Shown here piece after piece: positions 17,232-26,025 of a stretch of 64,000 bases of DNA; position 1 is the first letter of the stretch; each line of letters begins with the position of its first letter. Made by a program: the position numbers and the translations under genes. The stretch is from positions 1-64,000 of the forward strand of contig CAZUNO010000012.1 of the NCBI GenBank assembly GCA_964621445.1, in the 5' to 3' direction. Source of the DNA: CAZUNO01 sp964621445 [NCBI: Candidatus Hadarchaeota archaeon]. GTDB taxonomy: Archaea > CAYQAE01 > CAYVLA01. A model generated the notes under the pieces. That model had not been told where the DNA came from and did no database searches. It saw only the letters and a list, made by a program, of their open reading frames with translations.

Positions 17232-18743
17232 GTGGTCGTGAGCTCCATGGAAGGAGAACGAGATATCCTTAGAAGAGGTAGATTTGATGGGGAACAGAAT
17301 CGCTCTGCCCTGCAGTTCCTGTCCTCCAAAGAGCAAGACCGCAACATACTGGAAGCCGATATCTGGGTAGACAAAGCTCACACACTCATGCTTCACAGAA
17401 AAGGCATAATTGGATCCGAGGAAGCTGGGCCAATTCTTAGGGCTTTATCAAAAATCGAAAGCGAGCCCTGGAAGGACCTTTCCAAGGGAGAATATGAAGA
17501 TGTACATGTTCTTCTGGAAAGCAGGATCATAGATATAGTTGGGGAAGAAGCGGGTGGGAGACTTCACACGGCCAGGTCCAGGAATGATGAGGTGGCTACC
17601 TGTATCAGAATCGCCCTCCGATGGCGTATCCTGGAAACCATGGATCTCCTGCTCAAATTGGTGGAAAAGTTCGTGGACATCTCAGAAAAGCACCTGGAAA
17701 CGGTGATGCCTGGCTATACCCATCTTCAACATGCACAACCGACCACCCTGGCCCATCATATTCTATCGCACGCCTTTGCCCTCCAACGTGACATCACTCG
17801 GCTAATTTCATGCTATGAACGGCTGAATCTCAGTCCGCTGGGATCAGGGGCCATGGCCTGCACAACCTATGATATAGATCCTGTTTTTTCAGCTGAACTA
17901 ATGGCGTTTGATGGAGTTATTGAGAACTCGATGGACGCGGTTTCCTCGAGGGATCACATATTGGAGGTCCTCTCATGCCTATCGATTCTCGGCGTAAACC
18001 TCAGCCGGCTTCTTGAGGAAATAATTCTGTGGAGTTCAACTGAATTTGGATTTGTAAAGCTGGCTGACGAGTACTCATCGACCAGTTCCATAATGCCTCA
18101 GAAGAGAAATCCGGACCTGGCTGAACTTTCGAGGGCCCGGATTTCAACCTTGATGGGATCTCTATTCTCATCTCTGACCATCTGCAAGGCCTTGCCACAA
18201 TCCTATAATCGTGACCTTCAGGAAGTAAACGCTCATCTCTGGTCCGCCACTGATATAGTAAAAGGAATATTATCGCTTACATCCGGGCTGTTTTCAACCC
18301 TTACAATCGATGAACGGGCCCTCCAAGAAGCTGCTGGTAAGGGCTTTCCCTGGGCAACGGACTTAGCCGACTTCATCGTTCAAAATTTTGATATTCCATT
18401 TAGAACTGCGCACACGCTGGTGGCCACGCTAACCAAGGAACTAAATGATCAGGCGGGTCCCTCCGAAATCCGCCGGCAATTGGTGAATTCTTCCTCTAAA
18501 ATCCTGGGCAAGGAAATAAAACCAGGGAACCAAGAACTACAGGAAATTCTGGACCCCGATACCTCCATACGTCGCAAACGAGGAAATGGTCCCTCCCCGA
18601 AATCAACTGGAGTAATGATAGAGGAAATTAGAAAAAGCCAGAAATCAAACCTGGAATGGCTCGAGAAGAGGGAGCTGGCCATAAACCAGGCAAAGGAAAG
18701 AGTATCATCTTTACAGGAAAGACTTGAATCAGAGGAGGCTTAG
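17232..18743 (+). CDS. argH: Argininosuccinate lyase
   Basis: 503 residues. It splits argininosuccinate into arginine and fumarate. The fumarase-superfamily signature SSIMPQKRNPD is present, with TARSRNDEVAT near the N-terminus and HLQHAQPTT carrying the catalytic histidine. Starts are possible at GTG 17232 and ATG 17247, with no strong ribosome site for either. Its stop codon directly abuts the GTG of the FAD synthetase gene, so the two are an operon. The 206 bases upstream show no gene. Confidence 0.94.
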   Translation: MVVSSMEGERDILRRGRFDGEQNRSALQFLSSKEQDRNILEADIWVDKAHTLMLHRKGIIGSEEAGPILRALSKIESEPWKDLSKGEYEDVHVLLESRIIDIVGEEAGGRLHTARSRNDEVATCIRIALRWRILETMDLLLKLVEKFVDISEKHLETVMPGYTHLQHAQPTTLAHHILSHAFALQRDITRLISCYERLNLSPLGSGAMACTTYDIDPVFSAELMAFDGVIENSMDAVSSRDHILEVLSCLSILGVNLSRLLEEIILWSSTEFGFVKLADEYSSTSSIMPQKRNPDLAELSRARISTLMGSLFSSLTICKALPQSYNRDLQEVNAHLWSATDIVKGILSLTSGLFSTLTIDERALQEAAGKGFPWATDLADFIVQNFDIPFRTAHTLVATLTKELNDQAGPSEIRRQLVNSSSKILGKEIKPGNQELQEILDPDTSIRRKRGNGPSPKSTGVMIEEIRKSQKSNLEWLEKRELAINQAKERVSSLQERLESEEA

Positions 18744-19610
18744 GTGCTGTCGGTGAATATCGGACCAGGGGAAGGTAAATCCGAAAGGGCAGATAAGTAC
18801 ATATCCATGGCCGAGAGCCTACTTTCCCAGTCCATCACCCTCATAGATGATGAAATAGCAGATAAAGCCGGGCGATATATCGATGATGCCAGATATTTCC
18901 TCGAAGATGGGGATACTGACACTGCATTAGCTGCGGCAAGCTATTCATATGGACTCCTGAATGGGGCGATCTCCCAGAATCGAAATGGGATGAAATCCCT
19001 AGGAAAGACCGTTTTGGGCAATATATACTCAAATCAAATCTCTCGCGATCAGGATATCTCCAGCCCCTGCGGGATGGAAGCCATCGAGCCGCAACTGGAG
19101 CTTAGGGTCATCCACCAACTTCAAGAGGAGGGCCTGCTAACTAAGGATTCCGAGCCGCTCCTGACCAAAGAGGGAAGATCCGAGATCAGAGTGGGGTTAG
19201 CAGGCGGAGTTTTTGACCTTATCCATCCCGGACATATGGCCTTTCTGGAATGGTGCAAGGACCAGGTTGATGTCCTTATTGTGGTTGTAGCCCGTGGTCC
19301 CTCCTCGGAAGATCGGAAAGGAAGAATACCCGTACAACCAAACCATGATAGGCTCAATGTGGTCAGCCAGCTGAAACCGGTGGATTGTGCATGTCTCGGT
19401 AACAAAAATAATTTGTTCGAACCAGTTTCCAGAATACGCCCTGAAGTTATTTTTTTGGGCAGGGACCAGGACCTGGACGCGGATTTTCTCAGGAAAGAGC
19501 TGGATGAGAGGAACTTGAAAACCAGAATTGTGAGGAGTGAGATCTGGGATTCGGGTGAGCTATCCAAGACCACCAGAATAATAGGGGAAATAAGAAGGCG
19601 ACTTTCATGA
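18744..19610 (+). CDS. ribL: DUF357 fused to archaeal FAD synthetase (RibL)
   Basis: 288 residues in two parts. Residues 1-80 are a helical DUF357 domain (SERADKYISMAESLLSQSITLIDDEIADKAGRYIDDARYFLEDG split over two helices). Residues about 150-288 are a nucleotidyltransferase of the glycerol-3-phosphate cytidylyltransferase type, with GVFDLIHPGH carrying the HxGH active site near residue 161 and SKTTRI near the end. RibL adenylylates FMN to FAD. The linker is about 60 residues. It is convergent with riboflavin kinase, the preceding enzyme of the pathway, overlapping by six bases. Confidence 0.9.
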   Translation: MLSVNIGPGEGKSERADKYISMAESLLSQSITLIDDEIADKAGRYIDDARYFLEDGDTDTALAAASYSYGLLNGAISQNRNGMKSLGKTVLGNIYSNQISRDQDISSPCGMEAIEPQLELRVIHQLQEEGLLTKDSEPLLTKEGRSEIRVGLAGGVFDLIHPGHMAFLEWCKDQVDVLIVVVARGPSSEDRKGRIPVQPNHDRLNVVSQLKPVDCACLGNKNNLFEPVSRIRPEVIFLGRDQDLDADFLRKELDERNLKTRIVRSEIWDSGELSKTTRIIGEIRRRLS

Positions 19611-20252
19611 AAGCGGAAGGAGGGTCAACCTTACCATATCCCCATCATCGAGATCCAGCGTTTCCCGAAGATTTTGCGGTGATATGACCTCCAGTACATC
19701 CCGTGGGTAATGGGTCCTCTCCGGGAGGAAGATCGCTCCTCTAACCCCGCTTTCAATATCTACGGGATAACACCTGCCACCTCCGAAGGACCGGTCGCCG
19801 GTCTGGAATTTTTCGATGGAAACAGCATCCCTGGAAGATAGGTCCTCGACCACGGAGGGGGAAACCCGTAGGTTTAAGGTCCCCGGAAAGGGATCGAATC
19901 CCAGTTTTTCCCTAAATTGACTCCGGTATCCCTCCCTGCTAATGTAATATCTCCCCTCACCAACCCCGGTAAAAACCCTCCCCTCGATGACCCGGCCCTC
20001 GAATATCCGGGAGAGCAAATGGCATGTCTCGATAAGTCGGCTCATTCCCTTAGGCGTGATCCTCACCTCCTTCCCCTTTCCCTCCATCCGTCTTTCTATG
20101 AGACCCCGGTCTTCCATGAAACCCATGAGCCTACTTGCCGTCTGCTGAGATTTGCCTATTGCCTCCCCCATCTCGGTGGTTGACACTTTGATGAAGCGTT
20201 TATCGCACCCCCGAGCCGCGAGTTCCATCAAACAGGAAAGTTCTTCTCCCAT
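19605..20252 (-). CDS. ribK: CTP-dependent riboflavin kinase with N-terminal HTH
   Basis: 215 residues from ATG 20252, which directly follows the argB stop. Residues 1-85 are a winged-helix DNA-binding domain (MGEAIGKSQQTASRLMGFMEDRGLIERR). The rest is archaeal RibK: GRVFTGVGEGRYYI, FPGTLNLRV and the VLEVISPQNLR end. It uses CTP to phosphorylate riboflavin to FMN. The HTH fusion is known in archaeal RibK (RbkR) and lets the enzyme regulate riboflavin genes as well. The reading frame continues upstream into argB, but the family starts at this Met. Confidence 0.92.
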   Translation of the reverse strand: MGEELSCLMELAARGCDKRFIKVSTTEMGEAIGKSQQTASRLMGFMEDRGLIERRMEGKGKEVRITPKGMSRLIETCHLLSRIFEGRVIEGRVFTGVGEGRYYISREGYRSQFREKLGFDPFPGTLNLRVSPSVVEDLSSRDAVSIEKFQTGDRSFGGGRCYPVDIESGVRGAIFLPERTHYPRDVLEVISPQNLRETLDLDDGDMVRLTLLPLS

Positions 20253-20254
20253 TT

Positions 20255-21118
20255 TTACTGCCCACTGATCATTGTACCAATCCCCTCGTCGGTGAGTAGT
20301 TCCAGTACCAATGAGTGAGGGATATTGCCATTCAGGATATGACCCCGTCCAACTCCATTCTCTATGGCTTGAACACATGATTCCAGCTTGGGAACCATGC
20401 CACCGGATATCCTCTTCTCCTCAATCAACTGCTTTGCCCGGTCCTTGGAAAGTTCGGAAATCACGGTGGAGCTATCCTCTGGGTCCTCCATTACTCCCCT
20501 AACATCCGTCAGTATAACGTATTTTTCGGCGCCAAGAGCTCCAGCCAATTCTCCCGCCAGGGTATCCGCGTTGATATTAAGGCTGTTCCCCAATGAATCC
20601 ATACCCACCGGCGCTATAACCGGGATGAATCCGGCATCCGATAACCTGTCAATTATCTCGGTGTCCAGGCTCTCCACAATACCGACTCTGCCGAGCTTAG
20701 GATCCTTCAGTTTTGCCCTTATAAGTCCCCCATCCTTTCCGGAGAGGCCCACGGACTTGCCACCCTGCCCTGCCAGTGCACATACGATGGCCTTATTGAC
20801 CTTGCCCACCAACACCATCTCAACCACTTCCATGGTGTTCTCGTCGGTGACTCGTAAACCATTAACGAAACTCGGTTTCATGGATAACTTCTCCATGAAG
20901 TCTGAGATCTCAGAGCCGCCTCCATGGACTATAACCGGCTCCATGCCTACCAGTCTCATTAAAACGATATCCTTGGCCACGTTTTCTAGACTATTCGGAT
21001 CGGAACTAACATTTCCGCCGAATTTGACCAATATAATCCTGCCATAAAGCTTCTTTATGTAGGGCAAGGCCTCGATAATGGTCCTGGAGACCTCGTTTCT
21101 GGGCAGCTTCTTTGGCAT
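20255..21118 (-). CDS. argB: Acetylglutamate kinase
   Basis: About 287 residues of the amino-acid kinase family. Conserved pieces are KFGGNV, VHGGGSEISDFM (substrate loop), NINADTLAGELAGAL and the nucleotide-binding LTDVRGVM. It phosphorylates N-acetylglutamate, step two of arginine synthesis. A LysW-linked role in lysine synthesis is an alternative in archaea, but no lysW is nearby and argH is close by. ATG 21118 has GGTG before it; an in-frame TTG lies at 21127. Upstream of and directly abutting ribK. Confidence 0.9.
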   Translation of the reverse strand: MPKKLPRNEVSRTIIEALPYIKKLYGRIILVKFGGNVSSDPNSLENVAKDIVLMRLVGMEPVIVHGGGSEISDFMEKLSMKPSFVNGLRVTDENTMEVVEMVLVGKVNKAIVCALAGQGGKSVGLSGKDGGLIRAKLKDPKLGRVGIVESLDTEIIDRLSDAGFIPVIAPVGMDSLGNSLNINADTLAGELAGALGAEKYVILTDVRGVMEDPEDSSTVISELSKDRAKQLIEEKRISGGMVPKLESCVQAIENGVGRGHILNGNIPHSLVLELLTDEGIGTMISGQ

Positions 21119-21187
21119 TTTCACCAAACCATCCGGGCTTAGGTCGTAGAATTAGATATATATCTTGTCCGCTGACCGGACTCTAGG

Positions 21188-21643
21188 ATGAGAATTAGGA
21201 TAGCCGGTATCGCGATATCCTGCGCTCACTTTATCGAGATTGATGGAGAATTTGAATCTCTACACGGACATAACCTCCTGATATCCAGTGAGGTTTCCGG
21301 TAATCAGGAAAAGGGCATGGTGATGGATTTCCGCGAACTGAAATCAAAGCTCAAAGAGGAAGTTGACGCCCTTGACCATAAGGTTATCATTCCCGTGGAA
21401 AATCCCCATCTGCTAGTAGAGAGATCAGGAGACTACATGGAGATCAAGACCCCTCAAAAGCGTTATAAGCTACCCTGCAGTGATGTGGCCCTCCTTCCCG
21501 CCAGGAACTCAACCGTGGAACAGATAGGCCAGCACATATTCAGACAGCTTGAAGGGAAACTGCCGGACGGCATATCTCTCTACGAGGTGACCATCAGCGA
21601 AAGCGAGGGGGAGGAGGCCGTAATTAATCGGATTCCGGACTAG
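21188..21643 (+). CDS. 6-pyruvoyl tetrahydropterin synthase/QueD family protein
   Basis: 151 residues. Zinc-ligand histidines are visible: AHF near residue 14 and LHGHN near residue 27. The substrate-anchoring part near the C-terminus (NSTVEQIGQHIFRQL, then YEVTISES) fits the family. In standard CxxxHGH enzymes a cysteine lies four residues before the HGH; here that position is Phe (EFESLHGH) with Glu on either side. It could be one of the glutamate-type archaeal variants with a role in pterin or 7-deazaguanine synthesis. The product is not assigned. The 3' end overlaps the convergent regulator gene by 20 bases. Confidence 0.78.
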   Translation: MRIRIAGIAISCAHFIEIDGEFESLHGHNLLISSEVSGNQEKGMVMDFRELKSKLKEEVDALDHKVIIPVENPHLLVERSGDYMEIKTPQKRYKLPCSDVALLPARNSTVEQIGQHIFRQLEGKLPDGISLYEVTISESEGEEAVINRIPD

Positions 21644-22487
21644 CTTTCTCGGCCCACTCCTTTCCATAAACGGTAAGGGTTATCTCCTTTTGTCTCCCCG
21701 TATATGATGTTTTAACGAATCCACAGCGCTCCAGGGTAGCGATCTGTTTGGCGGCCATGACCCTGTCAGTTGGCGTTGGTTTTCTACCCAACATCTCCAC
21801 TAACAGCTTGGTAATGGACGGTGCCTTGCCCCCCATATTGTCCACGGCTTCAAGGTATTCAGGTTCTACCTCTTCCTGTTCAATCCTAATGGGTAGTGGT
21901 GGGCATTTGAGTACCTTTCTAACCCCTCGGGACATCTGCGGTATCTCGAACTCGTCCAAACCCTCCTCAATAATCGAGTCCACGGTATCTAGGTTAGATT
22001 CCTCGCCGGTCTCCCTGTATCTCTTGAGGTGTTTCTTTATGCTCTCTAGGCGCTTTCTGGAGTCTTCGGGAGTAAAATAGGATCTGGGGCTAACGTAGTA
22101 GATGCTGGCGTTTTCCTCAAGGGCGGCTAGGAATAGCGCGCACGAGACGATACGGGTACCCGACGATATGTTGACCAGAAAATCCGCTTCTGGTCCCAGC
22201 CTGGAGATTATGGCCCTAAAATCAAGGTACGCATCCAACAGGTCGAAGAAATTAACCTTAAAGGTGGTTATGTCGATCATGTCCTCATCAATGGGAATGA
22301 TCGGGTCCTCAACCAGTCTCTTCTTAAGATCATTTAGTATCTTCTCAACCGTGATCTCAACGCTGGACATTTCCGACGATTTTTTCTTATTCCTAATCAC
22401 GAAAACCTTATCCGGCTGCAAATGAGTTATCGAACCAATTATTCTATCCCTTTCGAGACCCTGTGGTACTAGAAGATACCTTGGCAA
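21624..22487 (-). CDS. CARF-like domain/HTH transcriptional regulator (DUF6293, HFX_2341 type)
   Basis: 287 residues. The N-terminal half has an alternating beta-alpha pattern with LVNISSGTRIVSCALFLAAL, reminiscent of the ligand loop of CARF (CRISPR-associated Rossmann fold) domains. The C-terminal third looks like a winged helix (TDRVMAAKQIATLERCGFVKTSYTGRQKEITLT). Such proteins are proposed to sense a nucleotide ligand and bind DNA. There is no CRISPR array or cas gene in the window. The 170-base AT-rich gap upstream, shared with the RNase HIII gene, is a likely binding region. Confidence 0.75.
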   Translation of the reverse strand: MPRYLLVPQGLERDRIIGSITHLQPDKVFVIRNKKKSSEMSSVEITVEKILNDLKKRLVEDPIIPIDEDMIDITTFKVNFFDLLDAYLDFRAIISRLGPEADFLVNISSGTRIVSCALFLAALEENASIYYVSPRSYFTPEDSRKRLESIKKHLKRYRETGEESNLDTVDSIIEEGLDEFEIPQMSRGVRKVLKCPPLPIRIEQEEVEPEYLEAVDNMGGKAPSITKLLVEMLGRKPTPTDRVMAAKQIATLERCGFVKTSYTGRQKEITLTVYGKEWAEKASPESD

Positions 22488-22660
22488 AACCTACACCGAC
22501 TCCAAAAGCGTAACGAGGATTAAAAAACTTAATGTATAATATTTCTTTATAATTTTGTTTCTCGTAACGAAAAAAGCTTTTGTTTAATCGTTATACATCC
22601 AAAACGTTTATATTATCTGATATTAACACGAACACGTTTCGTTTACACTAAGTGAATACA
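22488..22660. promoter_or_regulatory. AT-rich divergent intergenic region with repeated CGTAACGA motifs
   Basis: The gap between the CARF-like regulator and the RNase HIII gene is much richer in A/T than its surroundings. CGTAACGA occurs twice (about 22509 and 22564) and related TCGTTATAC and AACGTTTATA words occur at about 22588 and 22603. A TATA-like TTTATATTA at about 22608 would serve the plus-strand gene. The repeated words may be operator sites for the regulator; this is inference from the pattern. Confidence 0.4.
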
Positions 22661-23308
22661 ATGTCAATAATTGGAGCCGATGAAGTCGGTTCGGGCGATA
22701 CCTTCTGCGGAGTAGTGGTTTCCGCCATCTGCATAAACGAACATCAACGGAGCTTACTTAAGAAGAAAAGGATAAGGGATTGCAAGAGAATTAGCGATAA
22801 TAGAATTGGGGAATACGTTGCCCTTCTCTCTCAGGTCGGGGCCAGACATAGCACAATTGCAATTACACCGGATGAGATAAATGACCTTACATCCAGACTT
22901 GGAAGCCATGTCGAGATACATAACAGTATCTATTCCAAGGCCATCGCTAATCTGATAGAAAAGGTTGGAAATCCAGACAGGATTATTATCGATAGATATC
23001 CAGGGGCAGATATCAAGGTCGACCATCAAGAGGTAGATATGATTCCTAGGGCTGATGAGGAATTCTTGTCGGTGGCCGCCGCCAGCATAATGGCCCGGTC
23101 TGCGTACCTCGGCATGAAGAAATCGCTTCAGAGAGAACTGGGAATGGAGATACCTCTCGGGAGCTCCAATACCAAACAGGTGTTGAGGACCCTCATAAAC
23201 CGCCGAATTGACATATCCAGATATGCCAAGCTTTATCCCAACAACGTTCAGGCCGTTCTCAGGGAGGCGGGATCACCAGGGAGTCCCGCCGCATTTGATT
23301 TTACTTAG
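22661..23308 (+). CDS. RNase HIII-like ribonuclease
   Basis: 215 residues from ATG 22661 (an in-frame GTG is at 22652). The opening GADEVGSGDTFCGVVV matches the GxDEVGxGDxFGP motif of RNase HIII rather than the IDEAGRG of RNase HII. Later acidic residues occur in IIDRYPGAD and ADEEFLSVAAASIMAR, giving the D-E-D-D active site. The N-terminal TBP-like domain of bacterial RNase HIII is absent. It would cut RNA in RNA:DNA hybrids. A replacement or supplement for RNase HII; that gene is not in the window. Confidence 0.82.
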   Translation: MSIIGADEVGSGDTFCGVVVSAICINEHQRSLLKKKRIRDCKRISDNRIGEYVALLSQVGARHSTIAITPDEINDLTSRLGSHVEIHNSIYSKAIANLIEKVGNPDRIIIDRYPGADIKVDHQEVDMIPRADEEFLSVAAASIMARSAYLGMKKSLQRELGMEIPLGSSNTKQVLRTLINRRIDISRYAKLYPNNVQAVLREAGSPGSPAAFDFT

Positions 23309-23369
23309 AGGACAAATAATAAGTCTAGTTAATACATACATTTTTGAATAATCAGTATTAATAATACCC

Positions 23370-24878
23370 GTGCCTGGCCAAATCAAAACCATCGAGCAAA
23401 TAAATGAAAAGATCCGTAACCGGGAAGTAGTTGTGGTTAGTGCCGAGGACATGCCGGGTATCGTCGACGAAAAAGGCGCCGAGGAAGCGGCCAGGGAGGT
23501 AGATGTGGTAACCACCGGTACCTTTGGGGCCATGTGCTCGTCGGGTGCCTGGCTAAATTTTGGTCACTCGGACCCTCCCATAAAAATGAAAAATGTCTTC
23601 CTCAACGATGTTCAGGCATATTCTGGGGTAGCAGCTGTAGATGCATACCTGGGAGCCGCCCAGATGAGCAGGAAGGAGGGTTTTAACTACGGGGGAGGCC
23701 ACGTGCTCGAGGACCTGGTAAAAGGGCAGGATGTAACTTTGGAGGCCGATGCATATGGAACCGACTGCTATCCCCGGAAGCAGTTGGAGATAGATATTGG
23801 CCTCGAAGACCTCAATCAGGCCATCATGATTAATCCCAGAAATGGCTACCAGAAGTATAATGCTGCAACCAATAGCCGGGAGGAAACGATTTACACCTAC
23901 ATGGGAGCACTTCTACCCGGGATGCGCAACGTTACCTTCTCCGGTTCCGGGACCCTGAACCCTCTTTCCAATGATCCTCATTATAGAACAATCGGGATGG
24001 GAACTCGAATTTTCCTGGGTGGTGTCTCTGGATACGTTATAGGTCAAGGTACCCAGCACTCCCCCCGGAATGGCTTCGGTACCCTGATGGTAAAGGGGAA
24101 CCTCAAGGAAATGTCTTCCAAATTCATCCGAGGAGCTACATTCCAACGATATGGAACCACCCTCTACATAGGTATAGGGATTCCAATTCCCATTCTGGAC
24201 CCGGAAATGGCCAGATTTACCGCGATAAGAGATGAGGACATATACACCCATGTGATGGACTATGGAACTCCAAGACGCGATAGACCAAAGGTAACCCAGG
24301 TAACCTACGCACAGCTTAGATCTGGTCAAATAGAGATCGACGGGAGGGAGGTACCTGTCTCTCCGCTTTCAAGCTACAAGATGGCCAGGGAGATCGCCCT
24401 ATTACTTAAGAAATGGTTAGAGAAGGGCGAATTCACCCTCACAGCGCCGGTGGAGAATCTCCCCATGTCAACCGAGTTTAATCCTATGAAAGCGGAATCA
24501 GCCATTCCCTTCGTGGAGGATGTTTCCTCAAAAGAGGTAGTAACCATTTCTCCGAAAGCGAGCATAAAGGAGGCTTCCAAAAAGCTGACCGATAGGTCAG
24601 CGGATACCCTCATAGTTCAGGGCGAGGATGGGATCCTCAAAGGGATCCTGACCACCTGGGATATAGCAAAGGCCCTTTCCGTGGGAGCGAGCACGGCTGG
24701 GGAGGTTATGACCACAAAGGTAATCGCCGCGCATAAGGGGGAACCAATAGATCTTGCGGCTCGAAAGTTGGAGAAGCATGGAATTAGTGCTCTACCTATC
24801 GTGGACGCCGATAGAAAGGTAGTGGGCATGATCTCCGAGGAGGATATAGCCAGGTTTGTAGGGAGGCGAAAATGGTGA
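23370..24878 (+). CDS. Homocysteine biosynthesis protein, DUF39 (HcyBio) with two CBS domains
   Basis: 502 residues. Residues 1-365 are the DUF39/COG1900 domain with two conserved cysteines, C56 (GAMCSSGAW) and C133 (GTDCYPRK). Residues about 380-500 form a CBS pair (VVTISPKASIKEASKKL and VIAAHKGEPIDLAARKLEKHG). In methanogens this protein and its NIL-ferredoxin partner convert aspartate semialdehyde and sulfide to homocysteine, with the cysteines carrying persulfide. The partner gene follows with a 7-base overlap. The CBS pair may bind a nucleotide or SAM as a sensor; this is inference. Confidence 0.92.
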   Translation: MPGQIKTIEQINEKIRNREVVVVSAEDMPGIVDEKGAEEAAREVDVVTTGTFGAMCSSGAWLNFGHSDPPIKMKNVFLNDVQAYSGVAAVDAYLGAAQMSRKEGFNYGGGHVLEDLVKGQDVTLEADAYGTDCYPRKQLEIDIGLEDLNQAIMINPRNGYQKYNAATNSREETIYTYMGALLPGMRNVTFSGSGTLNPLSNDPHYRTIGMGTRIFLGGVSGYVIGQGTQHSPRNGFGTLMVKGNLKEMSSKFIRGATFQRYGTTLYIGIGIPIPILDPEMARFTAIRDEDIYTHVMDYGTPRRDRPKVTQVTYAQLRSGQIEIDGREVPVSPLSSYKMAREIALLLKKWLEKGEFTLTAPVENLPMSTEFNPMKAESAIPFVEDVSSKEVVTISPKASIKEASKKLTDRSADTLIVQGEDGILKGILTTWDIAKALSVGASTAGEVMTTKVIAAHKGEPIDLAARKLEKHGISALPIVDADRKVVGMISEEDIARFVGRRKW

Positions 24879-25273
24879 CCTACCTCAACCTCGAGTTTCC
24901 CAAGGAGATAGTTACCCAACCCGTGGTTTCCGATGGAATAAGGAAAACGGGTGTATCAATCAACATTCTCAGGGCTAGGATAGATGAAACCCACGGCGAA
25001 ATCATAGCCCATGTGAAGGGAAAGGCCGAGAAGATAAGTCGTTTCGCTGATTACCTCAAGGACCAGGGAGTAATAGTAAAGGAACTCAAGAATAGCGTCT
25101 CGGTCCATGTCGATGGTTGCATCCACTGTGGAGCTTGCATCTCGATGTGTCCGGTCAGCGCGATATCGATAGACGAAGACCACGAGATAGAATTCGACCA
25201 CCAGAAATGTATCTCCTGCCAAGTTTGTATTCCGGTCTGCCCGGTAGGTGCAATCAAGCCCCCTCCCATCTAG
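24872..25273 (+). CDS. NIL domain/2x[4Fe-4S] ferredoxin
   Basis: 133 residues. An N-terminal NIL domain (1-75, LNLEFPKEIVTQPVVSDG...) is followed by two ferredoxin motifs: CIHCGACISMCP and CISCQVCIPVCP. This is the known partner of the DUF39-CBS protein and supplies electrons for reductive sulfur transfer during homocysteine synthesis. Translationally coupled to the upstream gene. Its stop overlaps tail-to-tail with the UPF0280 gene (shared CTAG). Confidence 0.92.
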   Translation: MVTYLNLEFPKEIVTQPVVSDGIRKTGVSINILRARIDETHGEIIAHVKGKAEKISRFADYLKDQGVIVKELKNSVSVHVDGCIHCGACISMCPVSAISIDEDHEIEFDHQKCISCQVCIPVCPVGAIKPPPI

Positions 25274-26016
25274 GTTGCCCTGGAGTGGAGTCTCGGATCT
25301 ATAATCAGGTCGGCTTCCCCGGAATAGCTGACTAAATGAGGAAGGTCTCCCCATATCCCCATCCTGTCACCTTGGAAGATAAGAAAGCCTATCTCTCCTA
25401 TCTTCTTTGCCAATTTTACTCCCCTATCGATTCCATCCGACCCCCTAACGGCGTTACATACGGCGGTGGCTCCAGCATCCGCCAATGTTGGGGAATTCGA
25501 ACTGTAGGCAACTACGGCTTCGGCATCTCCAAAGCTAATTGATTCCCCTACCCGGGAAGAACTTGTGCACAGGCCGATGAATTCCGAACTCGATGGGATA
25601 TCTAGGGCAATCTTCTGGGAGAAAGGAGACGAACCAGCATGTATCGCCACCTTGAAAGAATGGGACCCGGTAATGCACATGTCGCCCCCATTTTCAACCA
25701 ACACGCAGTTGGCACCCGCACCCATGGCCGCCCGAGCGGCCTCCCAGGATAAAGCCCCCGCAACGGAAGCAAAAGGCCCCACCCCCGTCTTTGCAGCGGC
25801 TGAGTACATATTCTCAATGAAACTTGGGACCTCAAAATCAGGAGGTTCAATGGGTTCCAATGACCAATGAAACTCCGGAATTCGTCCTATATGCTCCTTG
25901 AGTTTGGCCCTAGCGCTCGTGATGGCCTTCTCGACAGGCACTCTAGTTTCCTTCCCATCCGTCTTGACGAGAATACCTGTTTCTCCCTGTACCAGAGTAT
26001 AGTTCATGAGGCGCAT
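25270..26016 (-). CDS. UPF0280 family protein (COG2122)
   Basis: 248 residues, ApbE-like fold family. Conserved parts are KTGVGPFASVAGALSWEAARAAMGAG, VENGGDMCI and DAEAVVAYSSNSPTLADAGATAVCNAV. In Methanosarcina a member of this family is needed for efficient sulfide assimilation alongside the DUF39 and NIL-ferredoxin proteins. Here it is convergent with exactly those two genes, which supports a role in the same pathway. The biochemical activity is not known to me. It lies ten bases downstream of proS on the same strand. Confidence 0.88.
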   Translation of the reverse strand: MRLMNYTLVQGETGILVKTDGKETRVPVEKAITSARAKLKEHIGRIPEFHWSLEPIEPPDFEVPSFIENMYSAAAKTGVGPFASVAGALSWEAARAAMGAGANCVLVENGGDMCITGSHSFKVAIHAGSSPFSQKIALDIPSSSEFIGLCTSSSRVGESISFGDAEAVVAYSSNSPTLADAGATAVCNAVRGSDGIDRGVKLAKKIGEIGFLIFQGDRMGIWGDLPHLVSYSGEADLIIDPRLHSRAT

Positions 26017-26025
26017 TTCGAACGC

